A program made the translations under genes and the position numbers. A stretch of DNA of 64,000 nucleotides from Geodermatophilus obscurus (GTDB lineage Bacteria; Actinomycetota; Actinomycetes; Mycobacteriales; Geodermatophilaceae). Location of the stretch: positions 248,001-312,000 of the forward strand of contig NZ_FRDM01000002.1 of assembly GCF_900143215.1 (NCBI RefSeq), read 5' to 3'. Positions 7,742 to 15,977 of the stretch are shown here, one piece after another. How positions within the stretch are numbered: position 1 is the stretch's first letter; every line of letters begins with the position of its first letter. The notes under the pieces are model-generated. The model did no database searches. It had not been told where the DNA came from and worked only from the letters and a program-made list of their open reading frames with translations.

Positions 7742-8602
7742 GTGTACCTGATGCGCATCGGCGCGCCCGGCGCCGAGAAGCCCGTCGTCCGTCTCGACGA
7801 CGGGACCTACGTCGACGTCTCCGACGTCGCCCCCGACTTCGACGAGACCTTCTTCGGCAGCGGAGGCCCGGAGCTCCTCCGCCCGGTGGTGGCCGAGCGC
7901 GTGGCCGCCGGGCGGGTCGCGCGCTTCGCCGGCGAGCGGATCGGCGCGCCGATCGCGCGGCCGCACCAGATCCTGTGCATCGGCCTGAACTACCGCGACC
8001 ACGCCGCCGAGACCGGACAGCCCGTGCCCGCCGAACCGATCCTGTTCACCAAGTCGCCCAACACGCTCATCGGCCCGGACGACGACGTGCGCATCCCGCG
8101 CGGGTCCAGCAAGCCCGACTGGGAGGTCGAGCTCGGCCTCGTCATCGGCCGGCGCACCAGCTACCTGGACTCGGTCGAGGAGGCCCGCGACGCGATCGCC
8201 GGCTACCTGGTCGTCAACGACGTCAGCGAGCGGGCGTTCCAGATGGAGCGCGGCGGCCAGTGGTCCAAGGGCAAGTCCGCCGAGACGTTCAACCCCGCCG
8301 GGCCCTGGCTGGTCACCCCGGACGAGGTCGACGACGTCCTGGCGCTGGACATGTGGCTGGACGTCAACGGGGTGCGCCGGCAGACCGGCAGCACCGCGAC
8401 GATGGTCTTCGACCCGTACGTGATCGTGCACCACCTGAGCCAGTTCATGGTCCTGGAGCCCGGCGACCTGATCAACACCGGGACCCCGCCGGGTGTCGGC
8501 ATGGGGTTCCGGCCGCCCGTGTGGCTGCAGCCCGGTGACGTCGTGGAGCTCGGCATCGAGGGCCTGGGGTCGCAGCGGCAGCACGTGCTCGGGCCGCGGT
8601 GA
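7742..8602 (+). CDS. FAH family hydrolase (2,4-diketo-3-deoxy acid hydrolase-like)
   Basis: A fumarylacetoacetate-hydrolase-fold enzyme of 286 residues. LCIGLNYRDHAAE, the metal-binding DWEVELGLVIG and the active-site segment KGKSAETFNPAGPW are present. The last resembles 2,4-diketo-3-deoxy-L-fuconate hydrolases, which release pyruvate and L-lactate. That fits the lactate dehydrogenase at 1251 and the SDR at 6765. GTG start at 7742 with GGAGA upstream; the stop overlaps the next GTG (GTGA). Other diketo-acid substrates are possible. Confidence 0.85.
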   Translation: MYLMRIGAPGAEKPVVRLDDGTYVDVSDVAPDFDETFFGSGGPELLRPVVAERVAAGRVARFAGERIGAPIARPHQILCIGLNYRDHAAETGQPVPAEPILFTKSPNTLIGPDDDVRIPRGSSKPDWEVELGLVIGRRTSYLDSVEEARDAIAGYLVVNDVSERAFQMERGGQWSKGKSAETFNPAGPWLVTPDEVDDVLALDMWLDVNGVRRQTGSTATMVFDPYVIVHHLSQFMVLEPGDLINTGTPPGVGMGFRPPVWLQPGDVVELGIEGLGSQRQHVLGPR

Positions 8603-9629
8603 GCGCACCGACCGTGCGGGCGTTCGTGCTGACCGCACCGGGGGAGGCGTCGGTGCAGGAGGTGCCCGCGCCCGTGGCCGTGCCCGGTGAGGTCGTCGTC
8701 GACGTCGAGCGGGTGGGTGTCTGCGGCACCGACGTCGAGTTCTTCACCGGCGAGATGGCCTACCTGCACGAGGGGCACTCCGCCTATCCCATGCGGCTGG
8801 GCCACGAGTGGGCGGGCACCGTCTCCGCCGTCGGCGACGGCGTCGACCCCTCCTGGCTCGGCCGCCGTGTCATGGGCGACACCATGCTGGGCGACCGGAC
8901 CTGCCGCGCCTGCCGGCGGGGCTCCCAGCACGTCTGCGCGCGCCGCCAGGAGGTCGGCATCCGCGGCGGCCGTCCCGGTGCGCTGGCCGAGCAGCTCGCC
9001 GTCCCCGCGTGGTCGCTGCACCCGCTGCCGGACCCCGTCGACGCCGTCCTCGGCGCGCTGGTCGAGCCCGGCGGGAACGCGCTGCGCGCGGCGCAGGCCG
9101 CCGGCGTGGGCCCGGGTGACCGGGCACTGGTGCTCGGCCCGGGGACCATCGGGCTGCTGACGGCGATGTCCTGCGCGCGGCCGGCGCCGAGGTGCACCTG
9201 ATGGGCCGCCACGAGGAGTCTCCGGCCCTCGCCCGCAGCCTCGGCTTCAGGCACGCCTGGACCGAGGAGACGCTGCCCGACCTGCCGTTCGACGCGGTCG
9301 TCGACGCCTCCAACGCCGGCCACCTCCCGGCCCTGGCCCTCGAGGTGGTGCAGCCGGCCGGGCGGGTGGTCTACATCGGCATCTCCGGCGACCGCAGCAC
9401 CATCGACACCCGGACCCTGCTCCTCAAGGACGTCACCGCGGTCGGCGTGCTGTCGGCCTCGCCGGCGCTGGACGCCACCATCGCCGCCTACGCCGGCGGA
9501 GCGGTCGACCCGCGGCCGCTCGTCGCGGCGACCGTCGGTCTCGACCGGGTCGGTGCCGTGCTGGCCGGCGAGCGCATCGAGGGAGCCGGCCCGGGCCCCA
9601 AGACCCACGTCGACCCGAGGACCGTCTGA
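8599..9629 (+). pseudogene. Zinc-dependent alcohol dehydrogenase, frameshifted
   Basis: A medium-chain dehydrogenase in two frames. The first part (8599-about 9165) has the catalytic zinc motif VGVCGTDV...GHEWAG, a CxxC...C structural-zinc loop and the start of the NAD fold (LVLGPGTIGLLTA). The rest, beginning VLRAAGAEVHLMGRH, continues in the -1 frame from about 9168 to 9629. One missing base near 9160-9170 would restore a normal protein of about 343 residues. It is either a pseudogene or a sequencing error. By context it would oxidise a sugar or sugar alcohol. Confidence 0.8.
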
Positions 9630-9653
9630 CGCGACGGCGCGCCGGACGGTCAG

Positions 9654-9676
9654 CCGGCGCTGCGTGCGGGCGCCGG
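9654..9676. terminator. Hairpin between convergent genes
   Basis: CCGGCGC / GCGCCGG arms of 7 bp with a 9-nt loop lie between the 3' ends of the alcohol dehydrogenase and the dipeptidase. No U-run follows, which is common in GC-rich actinobacteria. It could act in both directions. Confidence 0.45.
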
Positions 9677-9721
9677 GTCGGGACGTGGCCGGTTCCCCGC
9701 GGATCCGGGCCCGGGACCGGC

Positions 9722-10906
9722 TCAGGATCGGTCGAGGTCCTCGATCCGCGCGGTCGACGGGCCCCGAACGGCGGCCGCGGAGCAGGACACGGCCTCGGCC
9801 TCCCGGAGCACCCGCAGCACGTTCCCGCCGACCAACCGGACGCAGTCGTCCTGGCTCCACCCGCGGCCGAGCAGCTCGGCGACCAGCGCGGGGTAGCAGG
9901 CGACGTCGTCCAGGCCGTCGGGGACGTCGTCGGCCCCGTCGTAGTCCCCGCCGAGGCCGACGTGGTCGATGCCGGCCACCGTCCGCACGTGCTCGACGTG
10001 GTCGGCCACCTCGGCGAGCGACGCTCGCGGCCGGGGGTGCCCGGCGGCGTACTCGGCGCCCACCGTGGCCCGGGCCCCGGCGTCCCGCGGGTCGAGCCCC
10101 CGGCGCTCCACCTCGGCCCGCAGCCCGAGGGCCCAGGCGCGGCACCGCGGCGACACGAAGTCCGGGACGAACGTCACCATGCACACCCCGCCGTTGGCGG
10201 CCAGCCGGCGGAGCAGGTCGTCGGGGACGTTCCGCGGGGAGTCGCAGACGGCCCGGGCCCCGGAGTGGGAGAAGACGACCGGTGCCTCCGCGACGTCCAG
10301 CGCGTCGCCGGCCGTGGTGGCCGCCACGTGGGACAGGTCGACCAGCATGCCGAGCCGGTTCACCTCGCGCACGACCTCGCGCCCGAACGGGCTGAGCCCA
10401 CCGGTCGCGGGGACGTCGGTCGCCGCGTCGGCCCAGGGCACGTTGACGTTGTGCGTCAGGGTCAGGTAGCGGACGCCGAGCCGGTGCAGCACCCGGAGGA
10501 CGCCCAGCGAGCTCGCGATGGAGTGGCCGCCCTCGGCGCCGAGCAGCGAGGCGATCCGGCCGCGGGAGAAGGCGGCCAGCACGTCGTCGGCGCCGAGTGC
10601 GAGCTCCAGGTCGTCCGGGTGGCGGCGGATCATCCGGTGGACGAGGTCGACCTGCTCCAGCGTGGCGGCCACCGCCGCGTCACCCTGCAGCGTGCCGGGG
10701 ACGTAGACCGACCAGAACTGGCCGCCGACCCCGCCGCGCCGCAACCGCGGCAGGTCGGTGTGCGTCGCCGGCACGGGACCCGCGAGGTCCACCCGGTCCA
10801 GGTCGGCTCCGAACCGGGTGCGCAGCGCCCACGGCAGGTCGTTGTGGCCGTCGACCAGCGGGTGCCGGCGCAGCAGGGCGCGGGCCGCGGCGAGGTGGTC
10901 GGTCAT
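9722..10906 (-). CDS. M19 family (membrane/renal-type) dipeptidase
   Basis: A 394-residue zinc dipeptidase with the whole M19 set: HNDLPWALR near the N-terminus, [42 protein letters not shown] and [11 protein letters not shown]. No signal peptide or membrane anchor is visible, so it is likely cytosolic. Its ATG overlaps the stop of the GAF/LytTR regulator (TCAT at 10903-10906), so the two form an operon beside the PQQ genes. No pqqF-type protease is seen in the window, which makes this a candidate for trimming processed PqqA; that role is inference. Confidence 0.88.
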   Translation of the reverse strand: MTDHLAAARALLRRHPLVDGHNDLPWALRTRFGADLDRVDLAGPVPATHTDLPRLRRGGVGGQFWSVYVPGTLQGDAAVAATLEQVDLVHRMIRRHPDDLELALGADDVLAAFSRGRIASLLGAEGGHSIASSLGVLRVLHRLGVRYLTLTHNVNVPWADAATDVPATGGLSPFGREVVREVNRLGMLVDLSHVAATTAGDALDVAEAPVVFSHSGARAVCDSPRNVPDDLLRRLAANGGVCMVTFVPDFVSPRCRAWALGLRAEVERRGLDPRDAGARATVGAEYAAGHPRPRASLAEVADHVEHVRTVAGIDHVGLGGDYDGADDVPDGLDDVACYPALVAELLGRGWSQDDCVRLVGGNVLRVLREAEAVSCSAAAVRGPSTARIEDLDRS

Positions 10907-12345
10907 CCCGCCCTCAGACCGAGCGCCTGGCGGACGCGGGGCGCGTGCCGGCGGGCGACCGGCACGATCTCGTGACTGCGGGTGCCCGTGGCGAGGTACA
11001 GCGCGCCCTTGAACCCCTGCTCGATCTCCCGCACCCGGCCGAGGTTGACGAGGAAGCGGCGGTGGACGCGCAGGAACCCCCGGTCGGCGAGCTCCTGCTC
11101 CAGGCGGTCCAGGCCCCGGACGGCGGCCAGCAGCCGTCCCTGGTCGGTCACCAGCCAGACGTTGTCGTGGTCGGTCTCCGCGTACCGGATCTCGCGGGGG
11201 TCGAGGAGGACCCACCGGTCCTCCCGCAGGGCGACGACCCTCGCGGGCAGCGGTCGCGGGCCGGGGAAGCCGGTGTCCGGGTCGTCGCGCAGCTCCGGAT
11301 CGCCGGAGCCGGAGGACCCGAAGACCAGCAGCGCGCCGATCACCTGCGACCCGTCGAGCACGGGCCGGACGGCGACCGGGAGGGGCTGGTCGAGGAACGG
11401 CACGTAGAGCAGCGTCGACCCGCTCCACCCCGGGTCCTGCCGGGCGCGGACGGTCGCCCGCCGGGTCAGCTCCAGCAGGGCGGGGACCTGCGGCATCCAC
11501 CGGTCCGACGGTGCGAGGGCCGCAGCGTCCGCCGGGGTGCCGAGCAGGACGGCGGCCGCGGTGTTCGCCAGCACGACCTTCCCGACCGTGTCCACCACGG
11601 CCAGCGGCGTCCCCGGCGCCTCACGGGCGTCGGCGAGGGCGGCCGCGAGCAGCGCGCCGGTGTGTCGCGCCCGCTGCCGCAGCTTGGCCTCGGTGGTCGC
11701 TGCCGCCGCGCGCAGCCACGGCAGGACGGCGTCGGGCAGCGGGGTCTCCCAGCACGAGATGTCGAGGGTCGCCAGCGGCTCGCGGGTGACGACGTCGCGC
11801 ACCGCGACGCCGGCGCACATCCACGAGTGGAAGCCCCGGCACCAGTGCTCCGGACCCCGGACCAGGATGGGGCGCCGGCTCTCCAGGGCCGTGCCCATGC
11901 CGTTGGTGCCGCTCGCGCGTTCCGACCAGGCCGACCAGGGCGCGAGGTTGCTGTCCGCGGCCAGGTCGAGCACGCCTCGGCTGCCCCAGGCCGCCAGGAC
12001 CCGCCCGTCGCAGTCGCTCACCGCGGCCAGACCGTCGACGCCGTCGATCTCCCGTGCCGCCCCGGCGGCCAGGCCGCCGAGCTCGGCGAGCACCACGTCG
12101 TGCTCGATCGAGTGCGACGTGCCCTCGGCAGCGGCGGGGGCACGTCGCAGGTGCGGGCTGACCTCGTACTCCTCGCGGCACCGGTACCAGGACACCAGGA
12201 TCTCGGGGCGGACCCCGTGGACGTCGTCCGCGCCGGCGGCGAACCGCTCCCGCGCCGCGGCGATCCGATCGAGGTCCTCACCGAGGAGCGCGGCCCCGTT
12301 CGTCGCGGGGGACGTGCCTGTCGTCGGCTCTGTCTCGCCGTTCAT
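10903..12345 (-). CDS. GAF/PAS-LytTR transcriptional regulator of PQQ locus
   Basis: A 480-residue regulator. The N-terminal part (about 45-235) resembles the sensor region of AcoR-type activators, with [12 protein letters not shown] and a GAF core containing [15 protein letters not shown]-like segment (about 245-330) follows with [18 protein letters not shown]. The C-terminus (about 380-475) is a LytTR DNA-binding domain, ending [19 protein letters not shown]. No sigma-54 ATPase is present. It starts at ATG 12345, divergent from the PQQ dehydrogenase operon across a 301-bp region with an 18-bp tandem array. It probably senses an alcohol or its product. Confidence 0.85.
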   Translation of the reverse strand: MNGETEPTTGTSPATNGAALLGEDLDRIAAARERFAAGADDVHGVRPEILVSWYRCREEYEVSPHLRRAPAAAEGTSHSIEHDVVLAELGGLAAGAAREIDGVDGLAAVSDCDGRVLAAWGSRGVLDLAADSNLAPWSAWSERASGTNGMGTALESRRPILVRGPEHWCRGFHSWMCAGVAVRDVVTREPLATLDISCWETPLPDAVLPWLRAAAATTEAKLRQRARHTGALLAAALADAREAPGTPLAVVDTVGKVVLANTAAAVLLGTPADAAALAPSDRWMPQVPALLELTRRATVRARQDPGWSGSTLLYVPFLDQPLPVAVRPVLDGSQVIGALLVFGSSGSGDPELRDDPDTGFPGPRPLPARVVALREDRWVLLDPREIRYAETDHDNVWLVTDQGRLLAAVRGLDRLEQELADRGFLRVHRRFLVNLGRVREIEQGFKGALYLATGTRSHEIVPVARRHAPRVRQALGLRAG

Positions 12346-12646
12346 CCAGTTGCCCTTGGGCTCGGGGGAGCGAGCGTCCCAGGATCCATCAGCGGTCGGC
12401 CGACCCGAGGCTAGCCATCCGCGGACGGTGTTCCAACGACGTCGGACGCGGTGGCCCAGGGGGACCCGGGCACGGCGGCCGGGGAGGAGGCGCCACTGGC
12501 GGCACCAGAGCCGCATCGACCACCACGACACCGAGACCCACGGGGACACCGAGACCCACGGGGACACCGAGACCCACGGGGACACCGAGACCCACGAGGA
12601 CACCGAGACCCACGAGGACACCGAGACCCACGAGGAGGTGGGGTCC
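12346..12646. promoter_or_regulatory. Divergent control region, regulator / PQQ operon
   Basis: A 301-bp interval holding promoters for both directions and, on the right, the 18-bp repeat array. The reading frame of the cupredoxin-like gene stays open through the array, so an upstream start giving a His/Asp/Glu-rich N-terminus cannot be excluded. The best ribosome site (AGGAGG, 12633-12638) points to GTG 12647. Confidence 0.6.
12527..12634. repeat. Six 18-bp tandem repeats
   Basis: Three copies of GACACCGAGACCCACGGG are followed by three of GACACCGAGACCCACGAG, each exactly 18 bp and without spacers. The last unit runs into the AGGAGG ribosome site of the next gene. If read in the downstream frame they spell repeated DTETHG/DTETHE. 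They could be regulator sites, a slippage-prone leader, or coding sequence for a metal-binding tail. Confidence 0.9.
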
Positions 12647-13111
12647 GTGGCGACCCTCACGCCGGACCGGTCCGAGCTGCTGCACGAGCTCGGTCTGGAC
12701 AGGCAGAACGTCGGGATGCTGGGCCGGCTGCTGGCCACCGGGAACATCGGCCGGGCCGAGGAGGGGCCGGACGGCCGGATGAGCGCCGAGATCCACATCG
12801 TCCCCGACCAGCTGGTCTGGGATCCCCAGATCCTGGTCCTGCCGCACGGCGGCGACCTGGACATCGAGTTCGTCAACGACGACCAGAACACCCACTGCGC
12901 GCTGGTGCCGAGCAACGGGGACAGCCAGTGGATGTGGCTGCCCAACTACTCGCGGGGGACCATGCACGTCACCCTCGACGGCCCCGGCCAGTACTGGTTC
13001 AGCTCCAACATCGGCAACGACGAGGGGCGGGGCCTGATCGGCGCGATCGTCGTCATGGGCGACGTCCCGGCGTCGGCCCGCCTCGACCGCCCGCCGCAGC
13101 CGCGACCGTAG
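12647..13111 (+). CDS. Cupredoxin-fold PQQ-associated protein (MSMEG_3727-like)
   Basis: A 154-residue protein whose second half (about 55-145) follows a cupredoxin pattern: PHGGDLDIEFVNDDQNTHC, then GPGQYWFSSNIGNDEGRGLIGAIVVMG. In copper cupredoxins this region carries Cys, His and Met ligands. Here Ser, Asn and Leu take their places, so type 1 copper binding is unlikely. No signal peptide is visible. It is the first gene before the PQQ dehydrogenase, matching actinobacterial proteins known only as PQQ-associated. GTG 12647 was chosen from AGGAGG 8 nt upstream. It may be a partner or chaperone of the dehydrogenase. Confidence 0.75.
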   Translation: MATLTPDRSELLHELGLDRQNVGMLGRLLATGNIGRAEEGPDGRMSAEIHIVPDQLVWDPQILVLPHGGDLDIEFVNDDQNTHCALVPSNGDSQWMWLPNYSRGTMHVTLDGPGQYWFSSNIGNDEGRGLIGAIVVMGDVPASARLDRPPQPRP

Positions 13112-13124
13112 ACAGGAGCAGTCG

Positions 13125-14837
13125 ATGACCGCCATCGAGTACCGGCAGGCCCCGCCCCCAGTCGACTTCGGCTCCCTGACGACCGCGACGGGGACCGCGC
13201 CGCCGGTGGCGCAGGGCGTCACCTACGAGCGCATCCTCGACGCACGCTCGGAACCGCAGAACTGGCTGACCTACTACGGCGCCTACGACGGCCAGCGGTA
13301 CAGCCCGCTCGACCAGATCGACACGCAGAACGTCCAGCGCACGACCCTCGCCTGGGTGTTCAGCTTCTCCCCCCAGGGCCTGCACGCGGGCCAGTCCACC
13401 TATGCCTTCGAGAACAGCCCGATCGTCGTCGACGGCGTCATGTACGTCTCCGGGTGGGACGGGTGGGTCTGGGCCCTCGACGCCAAGACCGGCCAGCTGC
13501 TGTGGCAGTACAAGCACGCGATCCCGTTCGACACCTCGTTGTGCTGCGGGAACGTCAACCGCGGGGTCGCCGTCGCCCACGGCAAGGTGTTCGTCTGCAC
13601 GCTGAACGCCCACGTGCTGGCGCTCGACGCCACCACGGGCGCGTGCCTGTGGGACGTGACCAGTGGCGACGTCCGTGCCGGCGAGAGCCTCACGGTCGCC
13701 CCGCTGGTCGTGAAGGACCGCGTCGTCGTCGGCAGCTCCGGCGGGGAGTTCGGCGTGCGCGGCCACCTCGACGCCTACGACGTGGAGACCGGGGAGCGGG
13801 TCTGGCGCTGCTACACGATCCCCAAGCCCGGCGAGCCCGGGTCCGAGACCTGGCCCGCCGAGGGGGAGGCCTGGACCCGGGGCGGCGGCAACTGCTGGAT
13901 CACCGGCACCTTCGACCCGGACACCAACCTCCTGTACTGGGGGACCGGCAACCCGGCCCCGGACTTCGACGGCGAGGTGCGCCCGGGCGACAACCTGCAC
14001 ACCGACAGCGTGATCGCGGTGGACGCCGACACCGGGGAGATCCGCTGGCACTACCAGTGCACCCCGCACGACCTGTGGGACTACGACTCCAACATGGAGT
14101 GCATCCTCTTCGAGCAGGACGGGCGCAAGCTGCTGGCCCACTTCGACAAGAACGGCTACTGCTTCGTCCTGGACCGCACCAACGGGGAGCGGGTGCGGAT
14201 CTTCCCGTTCGTCGACCGGATCACCTGGGGCGAGATCACCCCCGACGGTCAGGTCACGGCGAGGATCTACCCCGACGAGGAGGGGGTGGAGGTCCACTTC
14301 TACCCCGGGCCGGCCGGGGCCAAGGAGTGGACGCACGCGGCGTACAGCCAGAAGACCGGCCTGTTCTACGTCCCGGTGCAGGACACCGGTGCGAGGGTCG
14401 CCCGCCGGCGCCGCGAGTTCAAGGAGAGCATCCCCTACTGGGGCGCCGCCGTGACCGTGGACGCCGAGGACATGGCCGGCTCGATCTCGGCCTTCAACGC
14501 CTCCGGCGAGGAGGTGTGGCGCTGGCGCAACGACCTGCCGATGTGCGCGTCGGTGCTCGCCACGGCCGGCGACCTGGTGTTCGCCGGCACGCCGTCGGGG
14601 AAGTTCGTCGCGCTCGACGCCCGCAGCGGCGAGCTGCTGTGGCAGTTCAACTGCGGCAGCGGCCACCACAGCAGCCCGTGCACCTACAGCGTCGACGGCA
14701 AGCAGTACATCGCGGTGCCGGTCGGCTGGGGCGCCTGGGTCGAGGGGTTCCTGCCCGGGATGATGGGCGGCCCCCACGGCCAGGCGATGTTCGTCTTCTC
14801 GCTGCCCGAGGGCCAGGACTCGTCCGGGGGGAGGTGA
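13125..14837 (+). CDS. PQQ-dependent alcohol dehydrogenase, lanthanide type
   Basis: A 570-residue beta-propeller quinoprotein oxidising a primary alcohol with PQQ. It has the adjacent cysteine pair (C140-C141, SLCCGN), the metal-binding Asn276 (GTGNPAPDF) and catalytic Asp319 in TPHDLWDYD. Asp321, two residues on, is the extra acidic ligand that marks XoxF/ExaF lanthanide enzymes; calcium MxaF enzymes have Ala there. Tryptophan-docking repeats (GxLLWQ) recur. There is no signal peptide and no cytochrome domain, although this family normally works outside the membrane. ATG at 13125, 13 nt after the previous stop. Confidence 0.9.
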   Translation: MTAIEYRQAPPPVDFGSLTTATGTAPPVAQGVTYERILDARSEPQNWLTYYGAYDGQRYSPLDQIDTQNVQRTTLAWVFSFSPQGLHAGQSTYAFENSPIVVDGVMYVSGWDGWVWALDAKTGQLLWQYKHAIPFDTSLCCGNVNRGVAVAHGKVFVCTLNAHVLALDATTGACLWDVTSGDVRAGESLTVAPLVVKDRVVVGSSGGEFGVRGHLDAYDVETGERVWRCYTIPKPGEPGSETWPAEGEAWTRGGGNCWITGTFDPDTNLLYWGTGNPAPDFDGEVRPGDNLHTDSVIAVDADTGEIRWHYQCTPHDLWDYDSNMECILFEQDGRKLLAHFDKNGYCFVLDRTNGERVRIFPFVDRITWGEITPDGQVTARIYPDEEGVEVHFYPGPAGAKEWTHAAYSQKTGLFYVPVQDTGARVARRRREFKESIPYWGAAVTVDAEDMAGSISAFNASGEEVWRWRNDLPMCASVLATAGDLVFAGTPSGKFVALDARSGELLWQFNCGSGHHSSPCTYSVDGKQYIAVPVGWGAWVEGFLPGMMGGPHGQAMFVFSLPEGQDSSGGR

Positions 14838-14842
14838 CGGCG

Positions 14843-14965
14843 ATGGACCAGGAGCTCTGCGCCTCCCCGCTCTGCGCGGACGAGTGGGAGGCCCCCTCCT
14901 TCGAGGAGATCCGGGTGTCCGCTGAGGCGACCGCGTACATGGGCGTCCAGGACGACTGGGACTAG
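14843..14965 (+). CDS. pqqA: PQQ precursor peptide PqqA
   Basis: A 40-residue peptide 5 nt after the dehydrogenase stop. It contains the conserved E-x3-Y pair (EATAYMG) whose Glu and Tyr side chains become PQQ. The N-terminal half has two cysteines and is longer than in short PqqA peptides of 22-29 residues; the C-terminal tail is acidic (DDWD). A hairpin follows before pqqB. The call rests on the E-x3-Y motif plus pqqBCDE immediately downstream. Confidence 0.9.
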   Translation: MDQELCASPLCADEWEAPSFEEIRVSAEATAYMGVQDDWD

Positions 14966-14986
14966 GCGGACACGTCCGGAACCGGG

Positions 14987-15024
14987 CGGAGAGGCGTCGG
15001 GCGATGCGGTCCGGCGCCTCTCCG
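14987..15024 (+). terminator. Intercistronic hairpin between pqqA and pqqB
   Basis: Perfect 10-bp arms (CGGAGAGGCG, 14987-14996, and CGCCTCTCCG, 15015-15024) with an 18-nt loop. It lies 21 nt after the pqqA stop and 48 nt before pqqB. It probably attenuates or stabilises the transcript so that the dehydrogenase and pqqA are made in excess over the biosynthetic enzymes. Confidence 0.65.
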
Positions 15025-15072
15025 TCTCCGCACGGCTCTGTCGGCCCACAGCTGGGAGGACCACCGATCGAC

Positions 15073-15969
15073 ATGTGGGTGCGGGTGCTGGGCTCGGCGG
15101 CGGGAGGCGGCTTCCCGCAGTGGAACTGCGCCTGCCCCCCGTGCCGCGCGGTGCGCGACGGGTCCCGGCCGGCCCGTCCCCGCACCCAGTCGTCGATCGC
15201 GGTGAGCGCGGACCGGCGGCGGTGGTTCCTGCTCAACGCCTCACCCGACGTGCCCGCCCAGCTCGCCGCCTTCCCCGCCCTGCACCCCGCCGAGGGCAGC
15301 CGCGCGGTCCCGCTGGAGGCGGTGCTGCTCACCGACGCCGAACTGGACCACACGCTCGGGCTGCTGCTGCTCCGCGAGGGCCGCGGCCTGGTGGTCCACG
15401 CGACCGAGGCGACCCGCGACACCCTCCGCGAGGGGACCGGGCTGCTGCGGACGCTGGAGGCCTACTGCCCGGCCGAGTGGCGACCGGTCGTGCCGGGGGT
15501 GGACGTGCCGCTGGCCGACGGGCTGTCGTACCGGGCCTTCGACGTCCCCACGACCAAGCGCGCGCGCTTCGGCTCCGGTTCGCGGGAGGGGCGGGTCGTC
15601 GGCTACCGCCTCACCGACGAGCGCAGCGGCCGGGTGCTGGTCCACCTGCCGGTGCTGCAGGAGCTGACCCCGGCGGTGTGTGCCCAGCTCGAGGACTGCG
15701 CGTGCCTGCTCGTCGACGGCACCTGCTGGTCCGACGACGAGCTCATCGGGCTCGGCCTGGCCGGCCGGACGGCACGCGAGATGGGACACCTGCCGATCAG
15801 CGGTCCCGGGGGCAGCCTCGAGCAGCTCGCCCGGCTGCCCGTCGAGCGCCGGATCTACGTCCACGTCAACAACACCAACCCGATCCTCCTCGAGGACGCG
15901 CCCGAGCGGCGCGCCGTCGAGGAGCACGGCATGGAGGTCGCCGTGGACGGGCTCGAACTGGAGGTGTGA
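15073..15969 (+). CDS. pqqB: PqqB, metallo-beta-lactamase-fold PQQ biosynthesis protein
   Basis: A 298-residue protein opening with VRVLGSAAGGGFPQWNC, the hallmark of PqqB, including the cysteine loop CACPPC. In the family it is a metal-dependent hydroxylase acting on the Glu-Tyr intermediate. The second half contains LTDAELDHTLGLLLLR, MGHLPISGPGGS and YVHVNNTNPIL, all typical. ATG 15073 has GGGAGGA about 12 nt upstream. It is followed 8 nt later by pqqC. Confidence 0.95.
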   Translation: MWVRVLGSAAGGGFPQWNCACPPCRAVRDGSRPARPRTQSSIAVSADRRRWFLLNASPDVPAQLAAFPALHPAEGSRAVPLEAVLLTDAELDHTLGLLLLREGRGLVVHATEATRDTLREGTGLLRTLEAYCPAEWRPVVPGVDVPLADGLSYRAFDVPTTKRARFGSGSREGRVVGYRLTDERSGRVLVHLPVLQELTPAVCAQLEDCACLLVDGTCWSDDELIGLGLAGRTAREMGHLPISGPGGSLEQLARLPVERRIYVHVNNTNPILLEDAPERRAVEEHGMEVAVDGLELEV

Positions 15970-15977
15970 GGCCCCCC

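Noticed and set aside
12527-12634. CRISPR array
   Set aside because: The 18-bp units are contiguous with no spacers, and no cas genes are present.
12345-12945. N-terminal extension of the LytTR regulator through the 18-bp repeats (repeated VSPWVSVS)
   Set aside because: It is only the repeat read backwards. The family start MNGETEP at 12345 fits the AcoR-like N-terminus.
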